The notes: generated by a model from the letters alone, not told the origin. Positions 18,087 to 27,404 are shown, counted from the first letter of the stretch. The stretch: 64,000 nt of DNA from SAR92 clade bacterium H231 (GCA_025153775.1 JAOALC010000002.1:1-64000); one strand, 5' to 3'. A program made the numbers and translations.

Positions 18087-18566
18087 ATGCCAATTCCAAA
18101 GCTGGACCGAATGGACCGCCGCATCCTCGAAGTCATACAGGCGGATGGCAGCATTAGTAACCTAGAGTTAGCCGAGCGCGTGGGGCTCTCACCCTCCCCC
18201 TGCGCACGCCGAGTCAAGCTACTTCAGGAAAGTGGGATTATTAGCCGCCAGATCACAGTGCTGGATCAGAAGAAGCTGGGGCTGCCGATCAGTATCTATA
18301 TTTCAGTGAGTCTGGATCACCAGAGCCCAGACCGATTAGCTAACTTTGACAGCAAGGTCAGCAGCTGGCCTGAAGTGGTGGAGTGCTCACTGATTACCGG
18401 GAGTGATACGGATTATTTGCTGAAGGTGGTGATGCCAGATATGGATTATTACCAGAGGTTCTTGCTGGATAAGCTAAATCAGATTGAAGGGGTCAGCAGT
18501 ATTAGAACTAGCTTTGTGTTAAGGCAGGTGGTGCAGAGAACAGAAATGCCCCTTAACCATATATAA
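18087..18566 (+). CDS. mdeR: Lrp/AsnC family regulator, probable regulator of methionine gamma-lyase
   Basis: A 159-residue Lrp-type regulator: N-terminal winged helix-turn-helix ('KLDRMDRRILEVIQADGSIS...LAERVGLSPSPCARRVKLL', residues 4-47) and a C-terminal RAM ligand-binding domain ('CSLITGSDTDYLLKVVMPD'). It is divergent from megL with a shared 128-base promoter region, as in the P. putida mdeR-mdeA pair, so activation of megL in response to methionine is likely but inferred. Its stop overlaps a terminator shared with the convergent der gene. Confidence 0.85.
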   Translation: MPIPKLDRMDRRILEVIQADGSISNLELAERVGLSPSPCARRVKLLQESGIISRQITVLDQKKLGLPISIYISVSLDHQSPDRLANFDSKVSSWPEVVECSLITGSDTDYLLKVVMPDMDYYQRFLLDKLNQIEGVSSIRTSFVLRQVVQRTEMPLNHI

Positions 18567-18594
18567 AAGCGCCGCTCAAAGAGTCAGCGCTTTT
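18565..18594. terminator. Bidirectional terminator between Lrp-type gene and der
   Basis: Inverted repeat AAAAGCGC (18565-18572) and GCGCTTTT (18587-18594) with a 14-base loop, followed by T-rich sequence on the plus strand and A-rich sequence on the other side. The der stop codon lies inside the loop. It sits exactly between two convergent genes. Confidence 0.6.
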
Positions 18595-19993
18595 TATTAC
18601 CCGGATCATTGCGCTTGCTGTACTTGACCACCTTAGCACGCTTGGCCGCCGGCTTAGCTTTCGCCGTAATTGCCTTGGTTTTGTAGGGGTTATCGCCAGT
18701 CCGATACTCAACCCTCACCGGCGTACCATGTAAACCCAGCTCGCGGCGGAAGATTTTCTCCAGATATCTGGTGTACTGAGCCGGCACAGAATCCGTTTGA
18801 TTACCGTGAATAATAATCACTGGGGGGTTGCGCCCACCCGCATGGGCAAAGCGCAATTTGATACGACGGCCATGCACCATAGGTGGCTGATGCTCTTCTA
18901 CCGCGCCTTCTAAAACCTTGGTCAACCGGGACGCACTCAATGTATCTGTAGCCGCAGAATAGGCTGCCCCAATAGAGTCGTAGAGATTGCCCACACCTGT
19001 ACCATGGAGTGCCGAGATAAAGTGCACATCGGCAAACTCGGCAAAACGCAGCCTGCGTTTGATATCTGCCTTAATCTTCTCGCGCTTCTCTGGGTCGAGG
19101 CCATCCCATTTATTAATACCCACTACCAAGCCGCGACCCGCATCAATGACTGAGCCCATTAGGTGTAAATCCTGCTCCACCAGACCCTCTTGGGCATCCA
19201 CTAAAAGGATTACCACATTGGCATCATCAATGGCCTGAAGGGTTTTCACGATCGAGAACTTCTCCACCGCTAACTTAATATTTTTGCGCTTGCGGATACC
19301 TGCTGTATCGATCAGCGTGTACTCCTGACCATGGCGCTCGTAATCAATATACACACTGTCGCGGGTGGTGCCTGCTTCGTCATAGACTACAACACGGTCC
19401 TCACCCAGCAGGCGATTAACCAAAGTCGACTTACCCACATTGGGGCGCCCCACCACACCGATCTTAATGCTGTTTAAACCACTGTTATCCGGTTCAACAT
19501 ATTCCGGAAACGGCTCCAGCAACTCCTCCATCATCGAGCGCACACCGCGACCATGGGTAGCAGTGGTGGGGAACATGCCAGAAAAGCCCAGCTGGTAGAA
19601 GTCCGCCAGAGCTTCAGCCGGGTCCAGCCCATCAATTTTATTGGCTACTAGATAGACCTTGCGGTTCTTCTGGCGCAGCTTCTCGGCGATCATATAGTCC
19701 GCGGCAATAATTCCCGACCGGCAATCGACAATAAACAGCACAATATCCGCTTCATCCATGGCCAGCAGCGACTGCTCCGCCATGCCTACATCAATGCCCT
19801 CTTCTTCACCGCTAATACCACCGGTATCGATCACCATAAAACGGCGGTTATACATCTCACCATCACCATATTTGCGATCGCGGGTTAAACCGGAATAGTT
19901 GGCCACCAGCGCATCTCGACTGCGAGTGAGTCGATTAAACAGCGTGGACTTGCCAACATTGGGGCGCCCGACAAGGGCTATAACAGGAATCAT
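18584..19993 (-). CDS. der: Ribosome-assembly GTPase Der (EngA)
   Basis: A 469-residue essential GTPase that acts in 50S ribosomal subunit assembly. Two tandem G domains are visible: G1 'GRPNVGKS' occurs at residues 8-15 and again near 183, each followed by 'DTAG' or 'DTGG' and 'NK.D' motifs, and a C-terminal KH-like domain follows, ending in a basic tail. The start is the conserved '[12 protein letters not shown]', yet the ATG is preceded by the T-run of a terminator instead of a Shine-Dalgarno sequence. In most gammaproteobacteria der directly follows bamB; here a divergent aminotransferase/regulator pair separates them. Confidence 0.97.
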   Translation of the reverse strand: MIPVIALVGRPNVGKSTLFNRLTRSRDALVANYSGLTRDRKYGDGEMYNRRFMVIDTGGISGEEEGIDVGMAEQSLLAMDEADIVLFIVDCRSGIIAADYMIAEKLRQKNRKVYLVANKIDGLDPAEALADFYQLGFSGMFPTTATHGRGVRSMMEELLEPFPEYVEPDNSGLNSIKIGVVGRPNVGKSTLVNRLLGEDRVVVYDEAGTTRDSVYIDYERHGQEYTLIDTAGIRKRKNIKLAVEKFSIVKTLQAIDDANVVILLVDAQEGLVEQDLHLMGSVIDAGRGLVVGINKWDGLDPEKREKIKADIKRRLRFAEFADVHFISALHGTGVGNLYDSIGAAYSAATDTLSASRLTKVLEGAVEEHQPPMVHGRRIKLRFAHAGGRNPPVIIIHGNQTDSVPAQYTRYLEKIFRRELGLHGTPVRVEYRTGDNPYKTKAITAKAKPAAKRAKVVKYSKRNDPGNKKR

Positions 19994-19996
19994 GTG

Positions 19997-20029
19997 AAAA
20001 AAAATGCCGCAGGTTTTAATTGCGGCATT
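19997..20029 (-). terminator. Rho-independent terminator downstream of the aminotransferase gene
   Basis: On the minus strand a 9-bp stem (AATGCCGCA/TGCGGCATT at 20003-20011 and 20021-20029) with a 9-base loop is followed by a run of eight T. It ends the aminotransferase transcript, and the T-run ends only four bases before the der start codon. Confidence 0.75.
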
Positions 20030-20054
20030 CTACTTTAGTTTGATTGGCTTAACA

Positions 20055-21395
20055 TTAATTGATTTTATCCAGCACTAGCCTCACTGAGTCAAACATACTG
20101 TGAATATCATCGGGCTTGGAATTTAGAAAAGGGGAAAACTGCAGTATATCCATACCATTGCGAATCACTAGATCCTGATCCCAGAAGCAGTGCTTGTGGG
20201 CATCCAAACCCCGGGCACCGGGGGCGCCTTCTCTGGGTGCCAATTCAATGGCACCCATCAGGCCGAAATTGCGCACATCGATTACCATGGGGTGATCATC
20301 AAACTGATGAATGGCCTCGGCAAACATTGTCTCCAGCTCCCGAGCTTGGTCGAAACTACCCTCTTCCCTGTAGACATCCAATGTTGCCAGCCCTGCTGCA
20401 GCTGCTACTGGGTGGCCAGAATAGGTATAGCCATGGAACAGCTCTATGCTCTGTTCAGGGCCCTGCATAAAGGCCTGGTAAATAGCATCTGTAGCCAGCA
20501 CCGCACCCATGGGGATTACTCCATTGGTCAGGCCTTTGGCGGTGGTAATCAGATCTGGGGTGACACCAAAGCGCTGGGCTGCAAAGGGAGCGCCAACCCG
20601 GCCAAAGGCAGTGATCACTTCATCAAAAATTAATAATATGCCGTGCTTGGTGCAGATTTCTCGCAGCCGCTCCAGGTAGCCAACCGGCGGTGGCAATATA
20701 CCTGTGGAGCCGGGCACTGGCTCTACTATAACGGCGGCAATGGTGCTGGCATCGTGCAGGGCCACCAGATGTTCTAGCTCTTCGACCAAATGAGCACCCC
20801 ATTGCGGCTGACCATGGCTGTAGGCGGCATGTTGTAAATTATGAGTGTGAGGCAGATGGTCGACGCCATTGATTAAATTGGCGCTAAACATTTTGCGGTT
20901 GGGGGCAATGCCGCCGACGGAAATACCACCAAAGTTAACACCGTGGTAGCCACGCTGGCGACCAATTAATCTGGTGCGGCTGGCATCCCCCTTTGCCCGA
21001 TGATAACCCAGAGCAATTTTTAGGGCGCTGTCCACAGACTCCGATCCGGAGTTGGTAAAGAAGGCGTGATCAAAGCCTTCGGGGGCTAGGTTGGTGAGTT
21101 TGTCTGCCAGTTCAAAGGCTTTGTTGTGGCCCAACTGGAAGCCCATACACAGATCTAGCTCGCCCACCTGCTTTTGCACGGCCTCGACAATTTTGGGGTG
21201 GCAGTGGCCTATACCAGATGTCCAGAGCCCGGAAAAACCATCGTAGATTTTGCGACCATGGTTGCTGATGTAATGGTGGCCCTGAGCCGAGGCAATTAAC
21301 CGCGGCGACTGCTTGAAGTCCCGGTTGGCGGTAAAGGGCATCCAATAGGCGTCCATGGCCTCGGCTGATGGTTGGTGGGATGGCTGGTTTTTCAT
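20055..21395 (-). CDS. bauA: Omega-amino acid--pyruvate (beta-alanine) aminotransferase
   Basis: A 446-residue class III PLP aminotransferase that resembles beta-alanine:pyruvate transaminase, which turns beta-alanine into malonate semialdehyde. It begins 'MDAYWMPFTANRDFKQSPRL', with the WMPFT segment typical of omega-aminotransferases. 'NSGSESVDSALK' binds the phosphate, 'IFDEVITAFGR' contacts the ring, and the Schiff-base lysine is in 'ITTAKGLTNG'. It is divergent from an XRE-cupin regulator, with a palindromic operator between. Spermidine breakdown yields 3-aminopropanal and then beta-alanine, so this gene complements the SpdH-like cluster. The amine specificity cannot be proven from sequence. 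Confidence 0.85.
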   Translation of the reverse strand: MKNQPSHQPSAEAMDAYWMPFTANRDFKQSPRLIASAQGHHYISNHGRKIYDGFSGLWTSGIGHCHPKIVEAVQKQVGELDLCMGFQLGHNKAFELADKLTNLAPEGFDHAFFTNSGSESVDSALKIALGYHRAKGDASRTRLIGRQRGYHGVNFGGISVGGIAPNRKMFSANLINGVDHLPHTHNLQHAAYSHGQPQWGAHLVEELEHLVALHDASTIAAVIVEPVPGSTGILPPPVGYLERLREICTKHGILLIFDEVITAFGRVGAPFAAQRFGVTPDLITTAKGLTNGVIPMGAVLATDAIYQAFMQGPEQSIELFHGYTYSGHPVAAAAGLATLDVYREEGSFDQARELETMFAEAIHQFDDHPMVIDVRNFGLMGAIELAPREGAPGARGLDAHKHCFWDQDLVIRNGMDILQFSPFLNSKPDDIHSMFDSVRLVLDKIN

Positions 21396-21526
21396 GGCTG
21401 GCTCGGTTTTGGTAGTTGTGTTGGACAGGTTCTGCGTCCACCACTGTAAAACCCAGCCAGCATGTTAAACAAGCAGTTACCTTATATTTATTAACCTGCT
21501 GATTTTATTCACTTTTATAAATTAAC

Positions 21527-21544
21527 TGTTTACTATACTAAACA
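21527..21544. promoter_or_regulatory. Putative operator of the PuuR-like regulator
   Basis: An 18-base near-perfect palindrome, TGTTTAcTATAcTAAACA, 27 bases upstream of the regulator start and in the region shared with the divergent aminotransferase gene. Only the two lower-case positions break the symmetry. A shorter related palindrome (TGTTAAACA) lies at 21463-21471. Binding by the XRE-cupin protein is inferred. Confidence 0.5.
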
Positions 21545-21571
21545 ATATTAATGTTTTTGAGGTTTTAACCC

Positions 21572-22120
21572 ATGGACAGTGAAACTGGCCCTCGCTTAAA
21601 AGAGATTCGCAAAAAACTTGGCCTCTCCCAGCGGCAGCTGGCCAAGGCATCTGGTGTGGCCAATGCCACTATTTCTCAAATTGAATCTGGGGCCTTAAAC
21701 CCTACTGTGGGCATGCTTAAAAAGGTTCTGGGAGGTATTCCCATCAGCCTGAGTAATTTTTTTGCCGATGATTTTAGCTTTTCCGATCAGGTGTTTTTTA
21801 GTGCTGACAAACTCCTGCAACTGGGTGAAGGCGGGGTGTCTTATCTACAGGTGGGCAACCATTTGCACAATAAGTCGATTCAGATGATGAAGGAGTGCTA
21901 TCAGCCTGGAGCTCACACCGGGAAGCATGCGATTCAGCATGAGGGGGAGGAGTGCGGAATTATCCTAAGTGGTTCGCTGGAGGTGCAGGTAGGGGACGAG
22001 AAAAAAATATTAAAGGCTGGTGATGCCTATTATTTCAAAAGCTCTGTGCCCCACCATTTTAAAAATGTGGGGCGCGATCCCTGCGAGTTAATCACGGCCT
22101 GCTCGCCACCGAGCTTTTAA
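21572..22120 (+). CDS. XRE-cupin transcriptional regulator, PuuR-like
   Basis: A 182-residue regulator: an XRE helix-turn-helix ('LKEIRKKLGLSQRQLAKASGVANATISQIESG', residues 9-40) plus a C-terminal cupin (about 110-180, 'EGEECGIILSGSLEVQVGDE' and 'GDAYYFKSSVPHHFKN'). This is the arrangement of PuuR, the repressor of putrescine utilisation, and related amine/amino-acid regulators. It is divergent from the bauA-like aminotransferase with a palindrome between, so it most likely controls that gene and itself. The small-molecule signal (putrescine, beta-alanine or similar) is not determinable. Confidence 0.85.
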   Translation: MDSETGPRLKEIRKKLGLSQRQLAKASGVANATISQIESGALNPTVGMLKKVLGGIPISLSNFFADDFSFSDQVFFSADKLLQLGEGGVSYLQVGNHLHNKSIQMMKECYQPGAHTGKHAIQHEGEECGIILSGSLEVQVGDEKKILKAGDAYYFKSSVPHHFKNVGRDPCELITACSPPSF

Positions 22121-22144
22121 TCGGCTATATGCTGTTCTCAAACC

Positions 22145-22217
22145 TGTCATCCTAGAGCGGAGCGAAGGATCTCAAGATATTTCGCTTCGCTCAATATGAT
22201 AGGGAGAGAGGATGACC
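22145..22217. repeat. Imperfect palindromic element (MITE-like)
   Basis: A sequence of about 73 bases bounded by GTCATCC (22146-22152) and its reverse complement GGATGAC (22210-22216). Internally GAGCGGAGCGAAG faces TTCGCTTCGCTC, so the whole folds into a long imperfect hairpin. The TGTCATCC...GAGCGAAGGATCT motif looks like a dispersed bacterial intergenic repeat. It sits between the PuuR-like gene and the convergent bamB gene, at the edge of the segment that interrupts bamB-der. Confidence 0.55.
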
Positions 22218-22238
22218 TTAGGGGTAGCTTAACCTAAC

Positions 22239-23396
22239 TCACTGTATCCGGTAGGCGCTCAGCGTGCCGCTGTTAGACTGCACAATCAGGCTATCACCCA
22301 GGCTCAGCATTGGCGCACTCACGCCGCTGCCATCCACCTTTGTGCGACCCACAAAATGACCATCACTGGGATCAAGCAGATGCAAAAAACCCTCAGCGTC
22401 GGCCACCGCCATGGTGCCTGCAAGCTTGGCTGGACCGGTTACACGGCGCAAAAACAGCTGCTCATTACTCCATACCACCTGACCACTGCCCGCTTTAAAG
22501 GCGCGCACTGTATCCTGCTCTTCGGTGACAAATATCTGGCCGTCACTGTGGGCTGGGGAGGAATGTGATGAACTGTCCTGGAACCACAGGCTGCGGCCAG
22601 TGCCGCGAGACAGTGCACCCAGTCTGCCCTGGTAGGTCACAGCATAAATAACATCGCCCACCAGCAGAGGCTGGCCATCGATATCTACCATGCGCTCCAA
22701 CTCAGTGCGACCTTTTGGCAGCGCGATACGCGCTTCCCACACCAGTGAGCCATTGCTTGAGTTAAAGGCAATTAGCTTGCCGGAGTCGAAGCCAGACAGC
22801 ACCATATTGTCTGTTACCAGAGCTTCACTGGTGCCGCGCACAGAGAGAATGGGCGCATCCCCATCATGCTGCCACAGCTCTTCGCCGCTGTTGGCGTCCA
22901 GGGCAAAAAGTTTATTGTCGACGGTTTGCACCACAACCACTTTGCCATTGGTTTTTGGGCTGGCCAGAATCTCTGTGCTTACCTGAGCAGTCCAGATTGT
23001 GGAGCCATTATCTTCGTCTAGGGCATAGACTATCCCATCTATAGTACCCACCATTACCATGCCAGACCCATAGCCCACACCACCAGATATGGCGGTTTCA
23101 AGATCGATGGCCCAGAGCCGCTTGCCAGTATCTTTATTGACCGCCAGGATATTGCCCTCGCTGCCAGCAGCAAAAATAGCGCTGCGGCTAGCTGTGGGTT
23201 TTAACCCTGCCCAGTATTCTCTGGTGCCGGAGCCTATTTTGACCGACCACTGGCGCTTGATATCAACTTCAGCTTGAAATTTGACCAGTTCTGCAGGCTC
23301 AATAGCTGCGTCATCGTCGTCGCCGCCAAAAAAACTACAGCCGGTTAATAGTAGCGACCACAGCAGTACGTTGGTGAGTCGAGTGATCTGCTTCAT
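22239..23396 (-). CDS. bamB: Outer membrane protein assembly factor BamB
   Basis: A 385-residue lipoprotein of the BAM complex that helps fold outer-membrane beta-barrels. The signal ends at the lipobox 'LLTGCSF' (about residue 20). The rest is an eight-bladed beta propeller with repeated 'GxVYALDxxxGxxxW'-type units (for example 'GIVYALDEDNGSTIW', 'KLFALDANSGEELW'). Its start overlaps the yfgM stop by four bases (ATGA type), indicating tight coupling. Order yfgM-bamB is conserved in gammaproteobacteria. Confidence 0.95.
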   Translation of the reverse strand: MKQITRLTNVLLWSLLLTGCSFFGGDDDDAAIEPAELVKFQAEVDIKRQWSVKIGSGTREYWAGLKPTASRSAIFAAGSEGNILAVNKDTGKRLWAIDLETAISGGVGYGSGMVMVGTIDGIVYALDEDNGSTIWTAQVSTEILASPKTNGKVVVVQTVDNKLFALDANSGEELWQHDGDAPILSVRGTSEALVTDNMVLSGFDSGKLIAFNSSNGSLVWEARIALPKGRTELERMVDIDGQPLLVGDVIYAVTYQGRLGALSRGTGRSLWFQDSSSHSSPAHSDGQIFVTEEQDTVRAFKAGSGQVVWSNEQLFLRRVTGPAKLAGTMAVADAEGFLHLLDPSDGHFVGRTKVDGSGVSAPMLSLGDSLIVQSNSGTLSAYRIQ

Positions 23397-24106
23397 TGAC
23401 TATCGCCCTCTTGGCTGTCAGTTTCAGGGGTTTCAATTGTTGTCTCTGCAGGCTTAACCTGACTGATCTTTAACTGCAGTATGTTGCTGATCATTGTGTC
23501 TGAGGATTGATTGGCGGCCAGAGCTGATTCATAGGCAGTGTAGGCAGCTGCTGTATTGCCCTGCTGCAGGTAAAAATCGCCCTTGGCTTCTTCGTACGCT
23601 GACTTCATATCGGCGGAATCAATGCCCTGAACCATTTGCAGTGCACTGTCCAGATTACCTCGAGCTGCCTCAACACGAGCCAGCCTCAATCTGACTAGGC
23701 GCTCGGTCTCTGGGGTTGGATCACTGTCCATGGCCCACTGTAGTTCGGCGGCTGCCAGATCGAGTTCTTTGTTATCAACTGCCAGCTTGGCCTTGAGCAG
23801 AGCAGCAAACTGAGCGTACCCAGAACCGGAAAACTCTGTTTTTAGCTGATCCGCCAGCTTGCCTATGGCGACTTCTTTTTCTAGGGTTAGGCGTCCGCCA
23901 TCGGTCTGGCTGGAGACTATATCTATCATTTCTACATACAGGTCAGAGGCCTGCTCTATCTGAGTCTGCTGCCTGTCTTGCCAAAACTGCCAGCCAAAGT
24001 AACCACCCACTATCAAGACTACGGCGGCAATCATTTGCAGGCCGTTCTCTGCCCACCAGCGCTTGAATGCTTCGATTTGTTCTTCTTCTGATAGATGATC
24101 TGCCAC
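23393..24106 (-). CDS. yfgM: YfgM-like membrane-anchored tetratricopeptide protein
   Basis: A 237-residue protein with a single N-terminal membrane segment ('MIAAVVLIVGGYFGWQFW', about 20-37) after a charged 'SEEEQIEAFKRWWAENG' segment, then a helical TPR-like periplasmic domain. YfgM is an ancillary subunit of the SecYEG translocon and interacts with periplasmic chaperones. The start codon is GTG at 24106, with an AAGGAA ribosome site at good spacing. It is between hisS and bamB, its usual place. Confidence 0.92.
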   Translation of the reverse strand: MADHLSEEEQIEAFKRWWAENGLQMIAAVVLIVGGYFGWQFWQDRQQTQIEQASDLYVEMIDIVSSQTDGGRLTLEKEVAIGKLADQLKTEFSGSGYAQFAALLKAKLAVDNKELDLAAAELQWAMDSDPTPETERLVRLRLARVEAARGNLDSALQMVQGIDSADMKSAYEEAKGDFYLQQGNTAAAYTAYESALAANQSSDTMISNILQLKISQVKPAETTIETPETDSQEGDSQ

Positions 24107-24155
24107 GGTAATTCCTTAAATATGTAAAAATTATTAAAACTAACTGTTATTAAAT

Positions 24156-25418
24156 CTAGCTACCTAAAAGCCCGCTTAGCTCCGACTGGGCCACTGTTTT
24201 CTGGGGCCTGTCCTCTCGCAGGTACTTAACCCCCACAGTGCCCGAGGCTACCTCGTCTTCACCCAGTATTAGCGCTATACGAGCGCCACTTTTATCAGCT
24301 CGCTTAATCTGCGATTTGAAACTGCCGCCACCGCAGTGGCATTCTAATCTAATATTGGGGCAGTCGCTGCGCAGATTTTCTGCCAGTACCAGCGCCTGCT
24401 GCTCCACATTGCCCACGGCCAGTAGATACAGATCTACCGCTTGGTCGACACTATCGGGGACTGCGCCCAACTCGTCAAGCAACAGCACCAGCCTTTCAAC
24501 ACCCATGGCAAAACCAACACCTGGGCAGGGCTTGCCGCCAAGCTGTTCAACCAGCCCATCATAGCGACCACCAGCGCAGACTGTACCCTGGGCACCCAGA
24601 TTAGTGGTTACCCATTCAAAGACTGTTTTGCCGTAATAATCCAGACCTCGCACCAGTCGCGGGTTGACTTCGTAGGAAATATTGGCGGCATCTAACATTG
24701 CACAGAGCTGCTGAAAATGGTCGCGGGATTCCTGATCTATAAAGTCTTCAAGGCTGGGCGCACTGTTAAGCAGGGCTTGGGTATCTGGGTTTTTGCTATC
24801 CAGAATACGCATGGGATTAGTCTCTAGACGGCGCTGACTGTCTTCGTCGAGCTGGTCGCGGCGCGCATTGAGATATTCGACCAGAGCTGCCCGATAGTCA
24901 GCGCGATCAGCCGAGGTACCTAGAGAGTTAATCTGCAATGTCACTGCATGGTCAATTTTCAGAATTTTCCACAGCCGTGCTGTGATCAGCAACAGTTCTG
25001 CATCTATATCTGGGCCGGTTAAGCCAAAGGCTTCCACACCGACCTGATGAAACTGGCGCAGACGACCCTTTTGCGGGCGCTCGTGACGGAACATAGGGCC
25101 TGTATACCAGAGACGTTGAGTCTGGTTGTGCAGCAAGCCGTTTTCTGTGCAGGCGCGAACACAGCCGGCTGTGCCCTCGGGGCGCAAGCTGAGACTATCG
25201 CCATTGCGATCGTCAAAGCTATACATTTCTTTCTCGACTATATCTGTCACCTCACCCACCGCGCGCTTAAACAGTTCGGTCTGCTCCAGTATCGGGAAAC
25301 GAATCTCACCGTAGCTATAGCTCGCCAACAGCTCGGCGACAGTTCTTTCAAGATACTGCCAGGTGGCGGACTGTTCTGGGAGCAGGTCATTCATGCCCCG
25401 GATGGATTGGATTTTCAT
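24156..25418 (-). CDS. hisS: Histidyl-tRNA synthetase
   Basis: A 420-residue class II aminoacyl-tRNA synthetase that charges tRNA-His. Visible are the N-terminal '[15 protein letters not shown]', motif 2 '[24 protein letters not shown]', the histidine-specific '[16 protein letters not shown]' (HisA) and 'CAGGRYDGL' (HisB), motif 3 'GFAMGVERL', and the C-terminal anticodon-binding domain. Length is typical. It follows ispG and precedes yfgM, the conserved order. Confidence 0.97.
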   Translation of the reverse strand: MKIQSIRGMNDLLPEQSATWQYLERTVAELLASYSYGEIRFPILEQTELFKRAVGEVTDIVEKEMYSFDDRNGDSLSLRPEGTAGCVRACTENGLLHNQTQRLWYTGPMFRHERPQKGRLRQFHQVGVEAFGLTGPDIDAELLLITARLWKILKIDHAVTLQINSLGTSADRADYRAALVEYLNARRDQLDEDSQRRLETNPMRILDSKNPDTQALLNSAPSLEDFIDQESRDHFQQLCAMLDAANISYEVNPRLVRGLDYYGKTVFEWVTTNLGAQGTVCAGGRYDGLVEQLGGKPCPGVGFAMGVERLVLLLDELGAVPDSVDQAVDLYLLAVGNVEQQALVLAENLRSDCPNIRLECHCGGGSFKSQIKRADKSGARIALILGEDEVASGTVGVKYLREDRPQKTVAQSELSGLLGS

Positions 25419-25447
25419 AGCGTTGTTTGTACTCTAGTAAACTCTTT

Positions 25448-26572
25448 TTAACCTTTGGCAATTAAGTTAGCAGCATCTGCCGCCAGTTGCTGCTCTTTTG
25501 CTGCGGCCTTGGCGCGAATTTCTGCTTCTAACTCATCGACTAGGTTGTCATTGCTGAGCTTGTGATCTGGCTGGCCATCTAGATAGACCAGATTGGCTGG
25601 CGTACCACCGGTTAAACCAAAATCCGACTCTTTGGCCTCACCTGGGCCATTCACAATGCAACCAATAATGGACACATCCATGGGCACAGTAATATCTTCA
25701 AGGCGATTTTCTAATTCATTGACGGTTTTAATCACATCAAAGTTTTGCCGCGAGCAGCTGGGGCAGGCGATAAAGTTAATGCCTTTGCTGCGTAGACGTA
25801 AGCTGCGGAGCATATCCCAGGCGACCTTGGCTTCTTCTGCCGGGTCTGCAGCCAGTGAAATACGCACTGTATCGCCAATGCCGTCCAGCAGCAGCGCACC
25901 CAGCCCTATGGCCGATTTTACAGTACCAGAGCGCAGGCCACCGGCTTCGGTAATGCCCAGGTGCAGCGGCTGCTCGATTCTGGTGGCCAAATCGCGATAG
26001 GCGGCTACGGCCATAAAGATGTCTGAGGCTTTAACGCTGACTTTAAAATCTTGGAAATCGTACTTATCCAGCAACTCCACATTGCGCATAGCAGATTCCA
26101 CCATAGCTTCGGCGGTGGGCTCGCTGTATTTGCGCAGTAGATCTTTACCCAGCGAACCGGCGTTAACACCAATACGAATGGGGATATTGAGATCTCGAGC
26201 CTTGGCGATCACTTCGCGCAGGCGGTCTTCGCGGGTAATATTACCGGGGTTAATGCGCAGGCAGTCAACACCTAAATCGGCGACGCGCAGGGCAATATTG
26301 TGGTCGAAGTGAATATCGGCCACCAGGGGAACATCTACCAATTTGCGAATCTGGCCAAAGGCTTCCGCCTCTTCCAGTGAGGGCACAGAGACACGCACTA
26401 TATCTGCACCAGCTACCTGTATGCGCTTTATCTGTTCGACTGTAGCTGCAACATCTGCAGTGCTGGTATTGGTCATACTCTGCACGGAAATAGGCGCATC
26501 ACCACCCACAGGTACATTGCCAACCATAATCTGTCGCGATTTACGTCTAATAATAGGTGTTTCGCTAAACAC
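25448..26572 (-). CDS. ispG: 4-hydroxy-3-methylbut-2-en-1-yl diphosphate synthase (IspG/GcpE)
   Basis: A 374-residue 4Fe-4S enzyme of the MEP pathway that makes HMBPP from MEcPP. It has the TIM-barrel start '[28 protein letters not shown]' and the cluster-binding C-terminal domain ('[13 protein letters not shown]' with the two-cysteine motif, and '[12 protein letters not shown]'). I place the start at GTG 26572, which has GAGAGAG upstream, gives the same offset to the RRKS motif as E. coli IspG, and leaves 11 bases to pilF. A longer frame to 26599 would overlap pilF and has no clear ribosome site. Iron-sulfur supply by the ISC operon nearby is relevant to its function. Confidence 0.94.
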   Translation of the reverse strand: MFSETPIIRRKSRQIMVGNVPVGGDAPISVQSMTNTSTADVAATVEQIKRIQVAGADIVRVSVPSLEEAEAFGQIRKLVDVPLVADIHFDHNIALRVADLGVDCLRINPGNITREDRLREVIAKARDLNIPIRIGVNAGSLGKDLLRKYSEPTAEAMVESAMRNVELLDKYDFQDFKVSVKASDIFMAVAAYRDLATRIEQPLHLGITEAGGLRSGTVKSAIGLGALLLDGIGDTVRISLAADPAEEAKVAWDMLRSLRLRSKGINFIACPSCSRQNFDVIKTVNELENRLEDITVPMDVSIIGCIVNGPGEAKESDFGLTGGTPANLVYLDGQPDHKLSNDNLVDELEAEIRAKAAAKEQQLAADAANLIAKG

Positions 26573-26583
26573 AGAGTCTCTCT

Positions 26584-27351
26584 CTATTGCTTTAACCACT
26601 TTTGGTATTCCAGATTCTCATTGGAATACGGGAATAAATTCTTTAGCTTTAAACCTTGGCTGGCTGCGCCGTCTCTATTGCCAAAGCTGTGTTCTATGCG
26701 CACCGCCAACCACAGGCTCTTCGCTGTGGGCTGGGCCAAAAACCCATATTGGTCTAGCGCCCGCTTGGCCATGGGCAGCTTTTGCTGCGCAAAATAAATC
26801 TCGGCGGCCTCCACATAGGGCTCTGCAAACTTTGGTTGCAGCTGGGTGGCTTTTTCAAATGACCCCAGCGCCTCCGCCTGTTGCCCTGTTTTGCTCTGAG
26901 CCAAGCCTACAATATAAAACGCCTGGGGCCTGCGCTCGTAGCCTAAATCTTCACTCACTATCTGCATCTGCTGCAGAGCCTCTTTAAAGCGACCCTGGTT
27001 ATATAAAAAGGCAGCAAAATTATAGCGCGCCATGCTGTCCTTCTTATCGCTAGCAATAGCCTGGCGAAAGTGCTTTTCCGCCAGCTCTGTCTCTTGCTCC
27101 ATCTGATAGAGCAACCCGTAACCGCTGTGCAATTTTGAGCGCCGGGTTTTGCTGCTGAACGCGGCCGCCTTTTCTAAATGAAGTCTGGCCAGGTCGCGAT
27201 TTTTGCTGCCTATATATTGCCTGGCGAGTTTTATATGCCGCGTAAATGCCTCTTCTGGATCGGCGACTATGTTTTTAGTCTCTGTACTGGATACACAGCC
27301 TAAAAGGCTTGTGATCAGCACGGCTAACAGCAAAAATTTTATCAACTTCAT
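26584..27351 (-). CDS. pilF: Type IV pilus biogenesis lipoprotein PilF (PilW-like)
   Basis: A 255-residue lipoprotein with a signal ending at 'LLGCVSS' (cysteine near residue 19) and about five to six tetratricopeptide repeats in the remainder ('[13 protein letters not shown]', '[36 protein letters not shown]', '[16 protein letters not shown]'). PilF/PilW pilots secretin assembly for type IV pili. The longer frame (12 codons more) gives no signal peptide, so ATG 27351 is chosen, with a GAGGG site. It is between rlmN and ispG; rodZ, common at this place, is absent. Confidence 0.88.
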   Translation of the reverse strand: MKLIKFLLLAVLITSLLGCVSSTETKNIVADPEEAFTRHIKLARQYIGSKNRDLARLHLEKAAAFSSKTRRSKLHSGYGLLYQMEQETELAEKHFRQAIASDKKDSMARYNFAAFLYNQGRFKEALQQMQIVSEDLGYERRPQAFYIVGLAQSKTGQQAEALGSFEKATQLQPKFAEPYVEAAEIYFAQQKLPMAKRALDQYGFLAQPTAKSLWLAVRIEHSFGNRDGAASQGLKLKNLFPYSNENLEYQKWLKQ

Positions 27352-27404
27352 GGTCAGAATCCCTCTGTGTAATGCTTCCTTTGTCACGCTGCTACTGAGT
27401 ACTT

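Noticed and set aside
26573-26599. Upstream extension of ispG to GTG at 26599
   Set aside because: It would overlap pilF and lacks a ribosome site; GTG 26572 has GAGAGAG and fits the family offset.
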